From NCBI GenBank assembly GCA_964019695.1, contig OZ026520.1, positions 30,476,120 through 30,540,119 of the forward strand: 64,000 nt of DNA. The letters run 5' to 3'. The notes under the pieces were generated by a model. That model saw nothing but the letters and a program-made list of their open reading frames with translations, was not told the DNA's origin and ran no database searches. Origin of the DNA: Loripinus fragilis. Taxonomy: Eukaryota > Mollusca > Bivalvia > Lucinida > Lucinidae. Of the stretch, positions 32,039-43,269 are shown piece by piece. Position numbers and translations under genes: made by a program. Position 1 is the stretch's first letter. Each line of letters opens with the position of its first letter.

Positions 32039-32225
32039 TACAGTTAATACGAGAGGTAACTGATAAACGTACATGTAAATATTATCCAGTTTCAGCTGCA
32101 AAAGTTTATATTTATCTGCTGCGGACGAACGTGCAAGCGTACAGTTAATACGAGAGGTAACTGATAAACGTACATGTAAATATTATCCAGTTTCAGCTGC
32201 AAAAGTTTATATTTATCTGCTGCAG
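32039..32225. repeat. 101-bp tandem duplication
   Basis: CAGTTAATACGAGAGGTAAC through TATTTATCTGCTGC occurs twice with a period of 101 bp and no or almost no differences, so the duplication is recent. Confidence 0.9.
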
Positions 32226-33240
32226 ACCGAGTAATTTCAAAACAAATTACAAATCTTGCTAAAGATAGCTTGATGCTGATTAAATGGTTTGCTGACAATC
32301 ACATGAAAGCTAATCCAGACAAGTTCCAGGCCATAGCTGTTGGTAAGCGTACAAAAGTTGAAAATATAACTTTTAGTCTTGATAATAATATCATACATTG
32401 TGAGGATCATGTTAATCTTTTGGGTGTTACCATTGATTTTAAATTAAGTTTCGATCTTCATATATCAAATGTGTGTAAAAAGCATCTAGACAACTAAATG
32501 TGTTGAAGAGAATAGGAAGATTCTTAATATGCAGATTGGGGAAACTCAATATATATTATTCTTTTATCGTGTCAAATTTTAATTATTGCCCTCTCGTCTG
32601 GAATTTTTGTGGAGAAGTTAATACAAAGAAAATAGAGAAAATTCAGGAAAGGGCCCCAAGATTTATATAGCAAGACTACAATTCTAGCTATGATACTTTG
32701 CTGTGTAAATCTCAACTACCACCACTGACGACTGACAGCAATAGCACTAGAGGCTTTTAAGATTTAAATAATCAAACGCCTGTATATTTGAGTGATCTTT
32801 TAACATGTAAACCCCATTCTTATTCTTTTAGGTACACAAATACAGTTGAAATACCTCAGGTGAGGACCAGTTCATATGGTGTCAGATCCTTCCGCTCTAC
32901 TGCTGCTAAAATATTGAATTCCCTGCCACAAAAGTTCAGAGAAATTACATCATCTACGGAACAATTTAGGTCACAAATTGGTACAAGGAGCGGGGTGGGG
33001 GTCTGCACATGCTCGTTCTGCTCAGACAGTTAATGCTTATGTTTTATTTCTTGTTGCTTTTAATGTTAAATCTTCAGTTTAATAGCTCTTTTTGAGCCTT
33101 TGTCAATTATATATCCAAACTTAACATTGTGATACGATTGTAAAGCTGTGATTATTCTATGGTGATTTTATGGTGATTTCTTAATAATATTGACTATTTA
33201 TACCAAATTCAATAAATGTACAGACTCAATAATGGCTGTA
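32226..33240 (+). pseudogene. LINE RT fragment (palm to C-terminus)
   Basis: Encodes DSLMLIKWFADNHMKANPDK, VNLLGVTIDFKLSFDLHIS, and (after a frameshift) NYCPLVWNFCGE with KIEKIQERA. It ends with RTSSYGVRSFRSTAAKILNS and LPQKFREI, the standard thumb and post-RT order of a CR1/L2-like LINE. The catalytic palm lies upstream and is missing; stops and shifts are present. Confidence 0.8.
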
Positions 33241-34471
33241 GCTGAAGATAATTTTGCTTTCTTTTCAGTTATGTTTGCTACATATCTAAAGTTGCTACAG
33301 GTGAAATTTTAATTTTCTAGCTAGTATCTGTAGCTGGGGGACTGTTTTGAAAATCGCTTTGTCCGGAAACTCCGAGGTCAGGTTTTCTCTCGTTGAGGCC
33401 CAATTAATCAGGGAGCAGATCCGTGTGTCCCGGCGCGGGTTTTGCATTATCCGAATACAGTCATGTATTTTCTTTCGCGATTCAGTTGGTATCTTCGTGC
33501 TTGATTATAAGTGGTGTGGCTCAGTCGGACCTCCGCATACGCGCAAGCTCGACTGGACCAACACCGGTTGCATACTCGGAGAACGGACCGCGCGAACTGA
33601 TTTTCAAACTCGTTTTATATGTCTTTGTGACTCAGTTAGGCTCGAACGGGCGTGTTTGGTTAGTGCCTGCATTAGATCAAGTTGTGAGGGGTGCAGAAAT
33701 GGTATCTGATAGAGACACGGCGCAGCCCGGCTCTCCGCATGTACTGGTCGTGTCTATCTCACTTGGTTGATATTCACATATGCACACACATGTTTTTTCA
33801 CATGTAAATTTACATATATGTGTAAATGTGTGTATATGTACTGTGATTCAAATGTCTTTTCTGCCAAATGATTTACATCTTACAGACTTCAAGTGCTGTA
33901 TGCCCATGTTCGTTAAATAGTGGGTGCCATGATGAGTCGACACACAATGTGCCATCTCATCTTGGTTCACACTGTTTGGCTATGATGTCAAATGCAACAA
34001 TTCCTGGCCCAATTTTGTTATTCAGCACCCGTGTGTGGATGCACCGACCGCTCATTGTGCTATTCTACAAAAATTATCACATCGACTAATCAGCATATAT
34101 ACAATTTTGTACACTTATATTGTTGATGATGTTTTAGCCAGAATATGCATATACGTGTTATATTATCTCCAGAACTCTACCCAATTTATCTTACTGCTGG
34201 ATCCGCCTACTGGAAGCCAGTATAACACCGATTCAGAGCTGTGGCGCGTGAAAAGGAAACTCTATTATATGAAGCCAAGCAGTCAATCGCCTTTCCTTTT
34301 TTCATCCAATTTCGGCAAGGGTCCTTCACACGCGACACGTCTCATGACGGTTTACATTTCTCGTGCGGTGGTATTTAAAGATTGTGTATTCGTTTTAGCG
34401 ACCAAGGTCGTTAATAATGATAGACCATGATACTGTGCGATATGGAGACGCCCGTGAGTATTGCCTGTTGT
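33241..34471. other. No recognised feature
   Basis: The stretch is somewhat less AT-rich in 33400-33760. Open frames of 115-131 codons there overlap one another in different frames and show no motif, so no gene is called. Confidence 0.35.
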
Positions 34472-34518
34472 GGGTACTCAAAAGAGCCGTCTCAATGAGA
34501 TGGTTCTTTTGAGCACCC
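34472..34518. repeat. 47-bp palindrome, copy 1
   Basis: GGGTACTCAAAAGAGCCGTC faces GATGGTTCTTTTGAGCACCC across CAATGA. It is followed by about 110 bp that is repeated after copy 2. Confidence 0.8.
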
Positions 34519-34713
34519 AAAACTTGTGTTAAAACTAATTTATTAAAAATATTTACATCTTTATGTTAAAAAAAATTGTTTATCTAAACCTACGGTGCCC
34601 TCATCATATGCTTTGACCAGAAAATTACTATTTTGCGCGACACGGGTCGACTGAATGTATGAAATATGATTATGAACCGCCAATGCGGCATCTCGTTTTA
34701 TCCGTGTCTCGCA

Positions 34714-34747
<34 letters not shown>

Positions 34748-34763
34748 GTCTGTCTGTCTGTCT
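34714..34763. repeat. (TATC)n/(TGTC)n microsatellite
   Basis: About ten TATC units followed by four TGTC units. Confidence 0.95.
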
Positions 34764-34850
34764 AACCATTCGTCAATTTACTTTATACATGTAAATATTT
34801 ACCCAAAATAATTTTCTCATTTCTCAGCCAAAGCATACAATGTATGTTAT

Positions 34851-34897
34851 GGGTGCTCAAAAGAACCACCTCAATGAGACGGTTCTTTTGAGCACCC
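34851..34897. repeat. 47-bp palindrome, copy 2
   Basis: GGGTGCTCAAAAGAACCACC faces GACGGTTCTTTTGAGCACCC. The sequence after it (ATCTAAACCTATGGTACCCT, CATCATATGCTTTTGA) matches that after copy 1. A third, diverged copy sits alone at 43758-43803. Confidence 0.8.
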
Positions 34898-35432
34898 AAA
34901 ACACATATTCAAACAAATGGATTAGCAAATATTTACAACTTTAAGCTCATTTTTTTTTATCTAAACCTATGGTACCCTCATCATATGCTTTTGATCAGAT
35001 ATTAGTACAAAATAGCGAAAAAGGCGATTGGATCTAAGTCAAATTATCAGACTGTTTTATTTCAGTTCTTTTTTCTATTATTCTCGAATCTCATCCTGGT
35101 CTGACAGGTATATATAATAATGTAAAAATATTTATCACTCCATGAATAAAAAAAATCATAGCTATATAATCACTATATGACATATATTGGATACTATTAC
35201 CGAGATTGTTCACAACGATACTGAGCCCTATGTGTACATAACCATGTGACAATGCTAGATTTATGTAAATCTGTTTTTGTGTTCTTAGAAATGCTTTATA
35301 TTTTGATTATCTATTCTTATATGTTTATATTTTCATTTGACTGCTATATACCCCTTCATAAGAATCCTATACTATGCATAATTTGGTCATGCGCAATGTA
35401 TGAAATAAACTGCTGTGGAAAAGGCCTGATGC

Positions 35433-38400
35433 TTGCATGCATGTTTGCTATTGAGATTGTCTTATATCAGCATGGGTAATGGTCTAGAGCAGTGGCGTGC
35501 AAGCATTGGTCTTTTCAACAGTAAATGTATTATCAAACAAAGAGTCAGGGTAAATGTTTCTATGGCTTTCATTTTTACTTACATGATGTTTTTCCTAAAA
35601 TGGGTTGTCAGTAGTACTTTCAAATTGTTATCTTTTGTTTTTAACGAAATGGTGTGCAACTTATATTTTAAGATAGTGCTTATTTTTCTACTTCTGAAAT
35701 CTGGAGACATAGAGATGAACCCAGGACCTAATAACATTAATAACTCTCTTTCCATTTTACACAGTAACATTAGAAGTATACGTAATAAATTTGACTATTT
35801 AACTGAAAACTTTTTAGATTTTGACATTTTGTGTTTCAGTGAATCTCATCTTGATGCTAACATAACTACAGAATCTCTGATTATGTCTAGCAAATATGAT
35901 ATTCCCTACAGAAAAGATAGAACAAATCATGGTGGCGGTTTATTAATGTATTTGTCCTGTGAGCTTGCACATACACGAATTATAGGTTTGGAGACATTCT
36001 GGAATGAGTCACTATGGGTAGAAATTAAGGTAAATAGAGATATATATCTTATCGGTTTGTTTTATAGTCCACGGACAGCAGATGCAATTTTCTTTGATTC
36101 TCTTAACAAAAATATAGAAAAGGCTTTAGATATTACTAATAATATAATAATTCTGGGAGATATGAATGAAGATTTACTTAATCCCAATATGCACAATTTG
36201 AAAGATGTTTTGCTTTTAAACTCTCTTCACAATATTATTTCGGAACCAACACGCCAACTTGCTTTGTTAGACCCTATAATAGTTCATGAAGACATGTCAA
36301 CTCTGAGTCAAGGGATTATTCAAGTGCCAAATGAAATAAGTGACCACTGTGCTACTTATGTACATATACCATTTGAATACCCACTACATGATACTTTTAC
36401 CAGAAATGTATGGATATATAAAGATGCAAATTATGAATTGTTCAATAAAAAAATATCTGATTTTGATTGGTCATGTCTTCATCAAGGTACTGTCAATGAA
36501 GCAAGTTCATTGTTTACAAATATTTTTATTGAATTTGCTAAATTGTGCATACCTAGTAAAACTATTGTAGTTCGAGAAGACGACAAACCATGGTATGACT
36601 CTGAAATAAGGAGGAATTCAAGGAAAAGAGACAGACTAAAGAAAACTGCATTAAAAACTGGTAATCAAAATGATTGGAAAAAATACAAATATTACAGAAA
36701 TAAGGTAAACAATCAAAAAAAACATGCTAAGGAATATTTTTATAATAATTTAGATATAATTGTTTCAGATTTTCAGAATAATGATAAACGCAAATTTTGG
36801 AAAGTAATTCGTCACTTTGTCAAAAATAATAATTCTACTTCTTCAATTCCTCCTTTATGTTCAGCACTTCCATCTGGTGACAACCAATGGCATTTTAATG
36901 ATCAGGACAAAGCTAATTGTTTGAATGACTATTTTGCCTCTATCTCAACTGTCAATGACGAAAATACCCAGTTACCTCCTTTTACTAAACTTACTGATAA
37001 CTCTCTATCTCAAATAATTTGCACTGAACAAGAAATAGAAAAAACAATTGAAGTTCTCAACCCTAACAAAGCAAGTGGTGATGATGGTATAAGCCATAAA
37101 ATGCTCAGGGGTGTCTCCAAATCCGTTTCAAAACCCTTATGTATCTTAATGAATAGATCTTTTGAAGAGGGAATATTCCCTGATATTTGGAAAATTGCCA
37201 ATGTTATTCCCATATTTAAAAAGGGAGATAAATCTCAGCCATCTAACTACCGTCCAGTTGCATTATTGAGCTGTATTGGTAAACTGCAAGAAAGGATTGT
37301 TTTTAAAAATATGTATAACTTTCTACTTGACAACAATCTTCTATACAAGTATCAATCTGGCTTCTTACCTCACCACTCAACAGTTTTTCAGTTAATTGAT
37401 ATCTTTCATAATATATGCCAGGCCTTTGATAATAATATGTTTTCTTGCATTGTGTTCTGTGATGTGTCAAAGGCATTTGATAGAGTCTGGCATAAGGGTC
37501 TTTTATTTAAGCTACGGCAAAATGGCATTGAAGGGAAACTTTTAGAATGGTTAAACAGTTATTTAAGTCAAAGAAAGCAGAAAGTTGGTCTAAAGTCTTG
37601 CTTTTCATGTTTAAAGTCTATCTTTGCGGGGGTGCCGCAGGGGTCTGTTCTTGGACCTCTTTTATTTTTGGTATACATAAATGATATAGCTGAACATCTT
37701 CTTAGTTTGACAAGGCTGTTTGCAGATGATAGCTCACTTTTCTATTCTGCAGCACACATTGATGACATAGCTGGTATAATTAACCATGATATGCAGTTGT
37801 TGTCAAACTGGGCTAGACAGTGGCTAGTAACATTTAATCCCCTGAAAACTGAAGCTGTTTTATTTACTCTTAAAAAGATTAATATCTTACCACAACTTGT
37901 TTTTGATAATATTCCAATTAATTTCGTAGATAGCCACAAACATCTTAGTGTTACTTTCAGTAGTACAGGGCAGTGGCATTCTCATATAGAAAATATTGTC
38001 CTATCAGCAACTAAAATTTTGGGAATAATGCGTAAGCTAAAATACTCCATTAGTAGAAACGCTCTCAACCAAATGTATATGTCCTTTCTTTTACCAGTTG
38101 TAGAATATGCCTCAGTTGTATGGGATGGATGCTCTGAACAGGACTCACAAACTTTACAAAAAATCCAAAATGAAGCCGCCCGCCTTGTTACAGGTTTAAC
38201 TAGATCTGTGTCATTAGAAAACTTGTTCAAAGAATGTGGATGGACAACTTTGTCAAAAAGAAGGCAACAACATAAACTATTTTTCATGTATAAGGTAAAT
38301 AATGGCATTGTACCTTCATATATACAAGATTTAATTCCTCCTTTAGTTAGTGAAATTTCAAATTACCCTCTGAGAAATAATAGAAATATATCGGTACCCT

Positions 38401-38885
38401 TTAATAGAACTAGTATCTCACAAAAATCATGTATTCCTTCTTCCATTAGACTTTGGAACTCCCTTGAAGATGACTTAAAAAATCTATCAACATTACAAAC
38501 CTTTAAAAAACATATTACTTCAAGTTTGAATAACTCATGTGTTCCTTCTCACTTTACTATAGGAAATAGATATATTTCTATATTGCATGCACGACTTCGA
38601 AATAATTGCAGTAACCTTAATAATGACCTTTTTAGAAATCATCTCCGTGATAATCCTTTATGTGATTTGTGTGGCCTGATAGAGGACGCCATCCACTACT
38701 TCTTTCATTGTAGAAAGTTTACACTGGAACGGCAGGTTTTTAATGACACAGTTAGAGTTTTCCAACCATTAAGTATTGATATGATTCTATGTGGTAATTT
38801 TAATTTGAATATGGAAAACAATATAGTCCTGTTCAGAGCTGTCCACAGATATATACATGCTACTAAGCGTTTTAAAACCAGTTGA
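35433..38885 (+). CDS. Non-LTR retrotransposon polyprotein with 2A-like leader
   Basis: An intact 1150-codon ORF. The annotated first Met is 14 codons upstream of a second Met (MGNGLEQW), which may be the real start. Residues 55-89 are strongly hydrophobic. GDIEMNPGP at residues 91-99 matches the 2A consensus D(V/I)ExNPGP, so a Gly98/Pro99 skip is predicted. The APE-type endonuclease follows (about 100-320): LHSNIRSIRNK, SESHLD with the catalytic Glu, NHGGGLLMYL, ILGDMNEDLL and the SDH triad in EISDHCATY. Reverse transcriptase (about 530-800): NVIPIFKKGD, NYRPVALLS, SGFLPHHST, FCDVSKAFDRVWH, GVPQGSVLGPLLFLVYINDI and LFADDSSLF. A C-terminal CDLC-x7-H-x4-C knuckle completes it. All key residues are present, so it could be active. 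It belongs to the CR1/L2 group by motif style, and 2A-bearing leaders are known from that group. Confidence 0.9.
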   Translation: MHACLLLRLSYISMGNGLEQWRASIGLFNSKCIIKQRVRVNVSMAFIFTYMMFFLKWVVSSTFKLLSFVFNEMVCNLYFKIVLIFLLLKSGDIEMNPGPNNINNSLSILHSNIRSIRNKFDYLTENFLDFDILCFSESHLDANITTESLIMSSKYDIPYRKDRTNHGGGLLMYLSCELAHTRIIGLETFWNESLWVEIKVNRDIYLIGLFYSPRTADAIFFDSLNKNIEKALDITNNIIILGDMNEDLLNPNMHNLKDVLLLNSLHNIISEPTRQLALLDPIIVHEDMSTLSQGIIQVPNEISDHCATYVHIPFEYPLHDTFTRNVWIYKDANYELFNKKISDFDWSCLHQGTVNEASSLFTNIFIEFAKLCIPSKTIVVREDDKPWYDSEIRRNSRKRDRLKKTALKTGNQNDWKKYKYYRNKVNNQKKHAKEYFYNNLDIIVSDFQNNDKRKFWKVIRHFVKNNNSTSSIPPLCSALPSGDNQWHFNDQDKANCLNDYFASISTVNDENTQLPPFTKLTDNSLSQIICTEQEIEKTIEVLNPNKASGDDGISHKMLRGVSKSVSKPLCILMNRSFEEGIFPDIWKIANVIPIFKKGDKSQPSNYRPVALLSCIGKLQERIVFKNMYNFLLDNNLLYKYQSGFLPHHSTVFQLIDIFHNICQAFDNNMFSCIVFCDVSKAFDRVWHKGLLFKLRQNGIEGKLLEWLNSYLSQRKQKVGLKSCFSCLKSIFAGVPQGSVLGPLLFLVYINDIAEHLLSLTRLFADDSSLFYSAAHIDDIAGIINHDMQLLSNWARQWLVTFNPLKTEAVLFTLKKINILPQLVFDNIPINFVDSHKHLSVTFSSTGQWHSHIENIVLSATKILGIMRKLKYSISRNALNQMYMSFLLPVVEYASVVWDGCSEQDSQTLQKIQNEAARLVTGLTRSVSLENLFKECGWTTLSKRRQQHKLFFMYKVNNGIVPSYIQDLIPPLVSEISNYPLRNNRNISVPFNRTSISQKSCIPSSIRLWNSLEDDLKNLSTLQTFKKHITSSLNNSCVPSHFTIGNRYISILHARLRNNCSNLNNDLFRNHLRDNPLCDLCGLIEDAIHYFFHCRKFTLERQVFNDTVRVFQPLSIDMILCGNFNLNMENNIVLFRAVHRYIHATKRFKTS

Positions 38886-39460
38886 CTCTTTTTTGAAGTT
38901 TTCTTTGAAACATATTTTGTATAGTGATAAGTATACTTATGACCAATTTGTTCTATTCCCAAGTTGAAGGGGTTTCATGGCAGTCGTACTATTATTTGTT
39001 TGTTTTTTTGTTTTATTTTTTGTATGTTTTTCTTTCAATTATCCAATATCAATTACTTACTTATTTATTAATCTACTATTCTGATGTTCGATTTTTTCTT
39101 ATTTCATATATATTAATCTTCATTTATTTATTTCCTTATTTATTTATTTATTTTATTTATTTATTTTTTATTTATTTACTTATTTATTTATTTATTATTT
39201 ATTGATTATTTCTTTTATATTTATTTGCTTATTTATTTATTTATTTACTTATTATCCTGATATAGTCTTGTTTATGTTACTATCTGTTTTGCTTTGTTTA
39301 CAACTTGTTAAGTTAACATATGCGTTTGTATATATAGCCATGTTTATAAGCTATTGTGTATATATAGAATGTAGGGGAAGGGTCGAAACTAATGTTGTGA
39401 GAACTTGTGACCCAACCCCATTGCTGTAAATATTTTGGCAATAAAATATGTTTAAACTAA
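38886..39460 (+). mobile_element. 3'UTR and tail of the intact LINE
   Basis: The stretch runs from the stop codon through a (TTTA)n-rich segment (39056-39250) to GGCAATAAAATATGTTTAAAC and TAAAC iterations. The same terminus ends the truncated LINE at 3941. AATAAA serves as a plausible poly(A) signal. The 5' limit of the element upstream of 35433 is not visible. Confidence 0.7.
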
Positions 39461-39960
39461 ACTAATTAAACTACAAATATGTGCATGCAAAAAGTTAAAC
39501 GTTTTTAAATTTTATCATAATATGTATGTCTTATGATGATAATGCTTCTATGTGCAATTTAAAACTAATTTATCCTTTTATAATCCTGTATGTTGTGCTA
39601 TGTAACATGTCTTAATATTAATATGTGTCGGTTAATAGCTATACATAGCTAATGTTAATTTGTTAAATTTCCGACTATAAATAAAATTTGTATTCTGTAT
39701 TCTGTATTCTGTAAAAGGTTTAAAAAAAACTACTCACGTGCAAAATGGCGTGTACTATCATACACAATCAGCCTGTAGTTTATCCCAAAACGATAACCAC
39801 AAGTTTGACAAAATCAGTGTTTCTTTAACCCAATCAGGAAGAATATAAGTCATTTGTTACACAATAAACAGTCAAACTTCCTGATAAGATAGCTTTTAAT
39901 GACGTGTACTCTAAAAACAGAAGTAAAGATAAAACATAGTGAATACAGGTGGGTCTTGAT
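39461..39960. other. AT-rich stretch with (ATTCTGT)3
   Basis: Near 39690-39712 TATTCTGTATTCTGTATTCTG follows ATAAATAAAATTTG. This looks like the 3' tail of another retroelement whose body is not visible. Confidence 0.4.
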
Positions 39961-40019
39961 GATTAGAAACTAACAAGTGTAAGCTTATCAAAAAGCTTGC
40001 CATCCTCAGCACTTAACTG

Positions 40020-40145
40020 AGGGGATGGACAGGGGGGCGGGGGTACGGGGATAGAGGGTGCGGAATCGGGGGTAGAGGGTGCGGAATCAGGGGTAGAGGG
40101 GGCGGGAAGCGGGAGTAGAGGGGGCGGGAAGAGGGGCAGTTGTGG
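40020..40145. repeat. G-rich minisatellite, about 21-bp unit
   Basis: About five units of GGGGTAGAGGGTGCGGAATC and variants. The closely spaced GGG runs could form G-quadruplexes. Confidence 0.85.
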
Positions 40146-40199
40146 GCGGGGTCTGGAAAAATTGGAGGGCGAAATTGCTTTTTTTACTAGAAAATTCAT

Positions 40200-41048
40200 A
40201 AAATATGATTCATAACGATACCCTTTAAGACCTTTAAGTCATATGAGGGCCTAGAAGGACGCAGTTCACTTTCGAGTCTTGGTTTCGAGTAATTTCGGGC
40301 GTCTTAAAAGTAGCAAACTTGATCGATTGTTTCTGTCCACATTTATCTGTCTCCGTATTGGATTGTGTCCCTTTGCTTCTCTTCCTCTTTGAAATGCCGG
40401 TTGGAATTTATACATTTAAACGGCGTTCAGCTGCCGTCGATAACTATTTTATTTATTTCGTCAGGGATGTATATATAGCTACCGCTTACGCAAAAACGCA
40501 TTAGAGTACGTATTAAACCGAAACTAGTGAATTATTATAAGCCAGTTTTATTCCTGGTAATACGTATACAAAGTATGTGTAGAAAAGCAATTCTAATCTG
40601 CCTAAATCCAATTGTGGCAGGTGTTTCCAATTGTGACTGGTGTTATCATGTTTATGGTGGCATTACTTTCTTTGAAGGTTCGGCACCCAAAATCGAAGTA
40701 AAAAAGAGGCTCTGAATTTTTAAAGATTTTATATTGTACACCACTACCTAGAGTGTGTTATATCGTGGCGCGCGGACCGTGATGCCGCATTTTCATTTTG
40801 TGGCGTCTCATCAGCAGAAATGGTGTCGTGCATTACTACTCTCATCCTTACGGCGTCTCATCTAGGTTAATCATCAGCATACGCTATTTTTAAGTGCAGA
40901 CTGTTAATTTTAGGCAAGTTGCGTCCCTGTCCGCGCTAGAGAATGATTTTTGTAAAAAAAAAAAAAGGTTCACCGATCTTATAAGGCTGACCTCCATGGT
41001 ATTCTAGTGTTTTGATCTGTGAAAATATCGATGAATGGCGTATTTTAA
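40200..41048. other. No recognised feature
   Basis: Short ORFs only and a poly-A run near 40956. Confidence 0.4.
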
Positions 41049-41403
41049 AGAGACTAAGTCTGCAACTATGAACATTTTTCGAAAAATTTTCTTTTCTAAA
41101 AATGGTGTTTGTAAAAGTAGAATTAAGTCATGTTTTCTCAATAAATCTGTTCAATATAGCTGAAAACTGCATGGAAAAGTGAATTATCTTATAAAAACAG
41201 GCGTGTTTTTTTCTCTTGTTGGTAATTATTTGCGTCCCTCCAATAATTATAGACGATTAATTTTTAACATAAATACTGATAATTTGTTAAGATTTACGAA
41301 ATTGGTAAAATGTATGCCTGAATTTTAGTTTTTTTACTGTAATCTTAAAAAATAGAAACATTATTTCTAAAATTAAAAGTCAAAAGTTACAGACTATGCA
41401 GCT
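41049..41403 (+). mobile_element. MITE family T, copy 5
   Basis: Flanked by TTAA (41045-41048 and 41404-41407). The left end is diverged (AGAGACTAAGTCTGCAACTA), the right end is intact (AGACTATGCAGCT), and the body is collinear with copy 1. Confidence 0.8.
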
Positions 41404-41629
41404 TTAAAGTGACATTCACAAAAATCAAGTATTGAGATTCGTGCTCAAAAGAGTTAGGCCTACACCCTACAATGCTCATACTAGAATCTATTTTTCCACA
41501 AATCCGAAAGAGTTTTATGAAGGTTCCTTAGAGCATATATCTCGCCAACTCAAAATCATGCATATGAACCCTTCCTTGTCTCCCTTATAGTTCTTCTAAA
41601 ACAAACTTTTTACAAGAATAGTAAGTGAG

Positions 41630-41825
41630 TATGATCAGGAAATACCACAATCACAAACTGCAGACAAACCCATGGCACCGCGAGGCAGAGCCACACAACA
41701 ATCACGAGACACCAGGAAGGCAAACTAAGCAAAGCTGCAAAACTAGAATGCACATAAAGTAACGTACAACAAAACATAGAACAATTACAGAATCCCACGA
41801 TTGGAGCAACAATCATTCAACAATA
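41630..41825 (-). repeat. Repeat family F, copy
   Basis: On the minus strand it is G/T-rich and ends TTTGTCTGCAGTTTGTGATT, TGGTATTTCCTGATCATAC. It is collinear with 61885-62160. Confidence 0.65.
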
Positions 41826-41871
41826 AATCAACACCAGCAGAATATCCTAATACTTAGGCCTAAATGAAATA

Positions 41872-42085
41872 TATGTGTGGTTCATGTTGCATACCAACAA
41901 AATTTAGGGTAGGTAGGTAGGGAAATTATTAAATTTTGTTATAACATTTAACAAAGAAAATAGTGACAAAATCTGAAAAAGTACCCATTTGAGGTATTTT
42001 TTCTCCAAAGACCATTTTAATGTTTAGGGTAGGGTTAAAAAAATTAGGGTAGGAAGCCAACAGGAACCACACATATATTTCATTT
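41872..42085. mobile_element. 214-bp TIR MITE with TTTAGGGTAGGG interior
   Basis: Perfect 22-bp terminal repeats begin AAATGAAATATATGTGTGG on the left and end with the complement on the right. The interior has AAATTTAGGGTAGGTAGG near one end and TTTAGGGTAGGGTT near the other. Confidence 0.8.
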
Positions 42086-42111
42086 GAGCCTTATACACTT
42101 TTGTAGTCTGC

Positions 42112-42185
42112 TGATAACCTTTGCAAACAGTTTGGACCCAGATCGGCTTCTATCAGGCCTGATCTTGATTCTGCCGGCTGTGGTC
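42112..42185. repeat. Degenerate snap-back hairpin
   Basis: GCAAACAGTTTGGACCCAGA followed by TCAGGCCTGATCTTGATTC. The right outer arm is eroded. Confidence 0.5.
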
Positions 42186-42754
42186 TTGACCCAACACTTT
42201 TGGCACTCTGATGGCACCAGGTATTCCTGATTTTTATTTTTGCGAAAAAGTTAGCTTTGAAAACAATCAGCATACCAAGTATGCAAAAAGAGTTAATCGA
42301 CACACAATTTCATGTACCTGTATTTATGATTTTAGAAGTAAGGCCAAAAATTAAAAAAAAATGAATATTGTTTTTGCCGTTACGTACCTCTTTAATACCT
42401 TCATTTTGTTGAGAGGTCGATAGGTTGGCAAACTTTTTTTTATAAACTTTTTGTATGAAAATAGTAAAACAAGAATCTCTTTAAAAAGTCTAGAAAATAG
42501 ACCTTAATATCCCAAAAAGGCTCAAAATTGAGTAGGCGCCAAAAAAGACCATAAACAAGAGGTTTTTGTTTTGCCTAGTATAAATAATGTTTCCTTTGCT
42601 GGTTCTAGAAAAGGCATTGATCTGGAGATAGTCTGGTTCTTTGCCTACTGAGTAATTGTGCATGAAAATACGACAGCTGAGTCTATGGTGAACCATTCTT
42701 AGTTCTTCACTTACATATATGCGCTTTAGTTCTTGAATAAGAACAAAATTTTAT

Positions 42755-42865
42755 CAGGGGGAGGGAAAAATCTGATAGGGGGAGGGAAGTGGGGGAGAAG
42801 GGAGAGGGAAGTGGGGGAGAAGGGGGAGGGAAGTGGGGGGAAAGGGGGAGGGAACTGGGAATGGG
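42755..42865. repeat. G-rich minisatellite, about 22-bp unit
   Basis: GGGAAGTGGGGGAGAAGGGG units, about four copies, on the strand given; purine-only and G-quadruplex prone. Confidence 0.85.
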
Positions 42866-42936
42866 GTACCCCCCTGTCCACCCCCTCTTAACTCAAGTCG
42901 ATTAAAAGTACAGTAGCCATCTGAAAGTAAGAAAGG

Positions 42937-43260
42937 ATGCAAAGATCAGGAATTGATACAATCAAGTACCACACCTGACCCAGGATACCGATGGGAAAGT
43001 GACAAACTCACAGTAGACACCACAAACGAGAGCCAAGAGGCCAGCCCCTTCCCAGTAGGTGACCACAAAGCACATATAAACAGACGCGCACAAAGACATA
43101 GCAGACACAAGACAGAACAAAAACAGAAAATATGCACAAAAGAAGTACCGCCTTTGAACGGTCAGTGAAATATTTTACTGGAGGACTTAAACCGGTTTAA
43201 CGGCGCCAACCTCACCCTTAATTCAGATGTGGATCAAGAAGCATAGATATTTGGTTTGCA
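42937..43260 (-). repeat. Repeat family D, copy 3
   Basis: Collinear with copies 1 and 2: ATCAGGAATTGATACAATCA, GGGAAAGTGACAAA, GAGAGCCAAGAGGCCAGCCC, GTACCGCCTTTGAACGGTCA, then AACCTCACCC and AGATGTGGATCAAGAAGC. A short end fragment also occurs at 52378-52425. Confidence 0.65.
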
Positions 43261-43269
43261 TGAAAGACC

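Noticed and set aside
33347..33770. Two overlapping ORFs of 115 and 120 codons in GC-richer DNA
   Set aside because: They overlap in different frames, lack motifs and splice context, and neither composition looks protein-like.
34495..34521. Histone mRNA 3' stem-loop-like GGTTCTTTTGAGCACC
   Set aside because: The 6-bp stem and 4-base loop look similar, but it has a mismatch, it is one arm of a 47-bp palindrome found three times, and no histone gene lies upstream.
41930..42055. Telomere-like TTTAGGGTAGGG runs
   Set aside because: There are only a few irregular units, internal to a TIR MITE, and not TTAGGG arrays.
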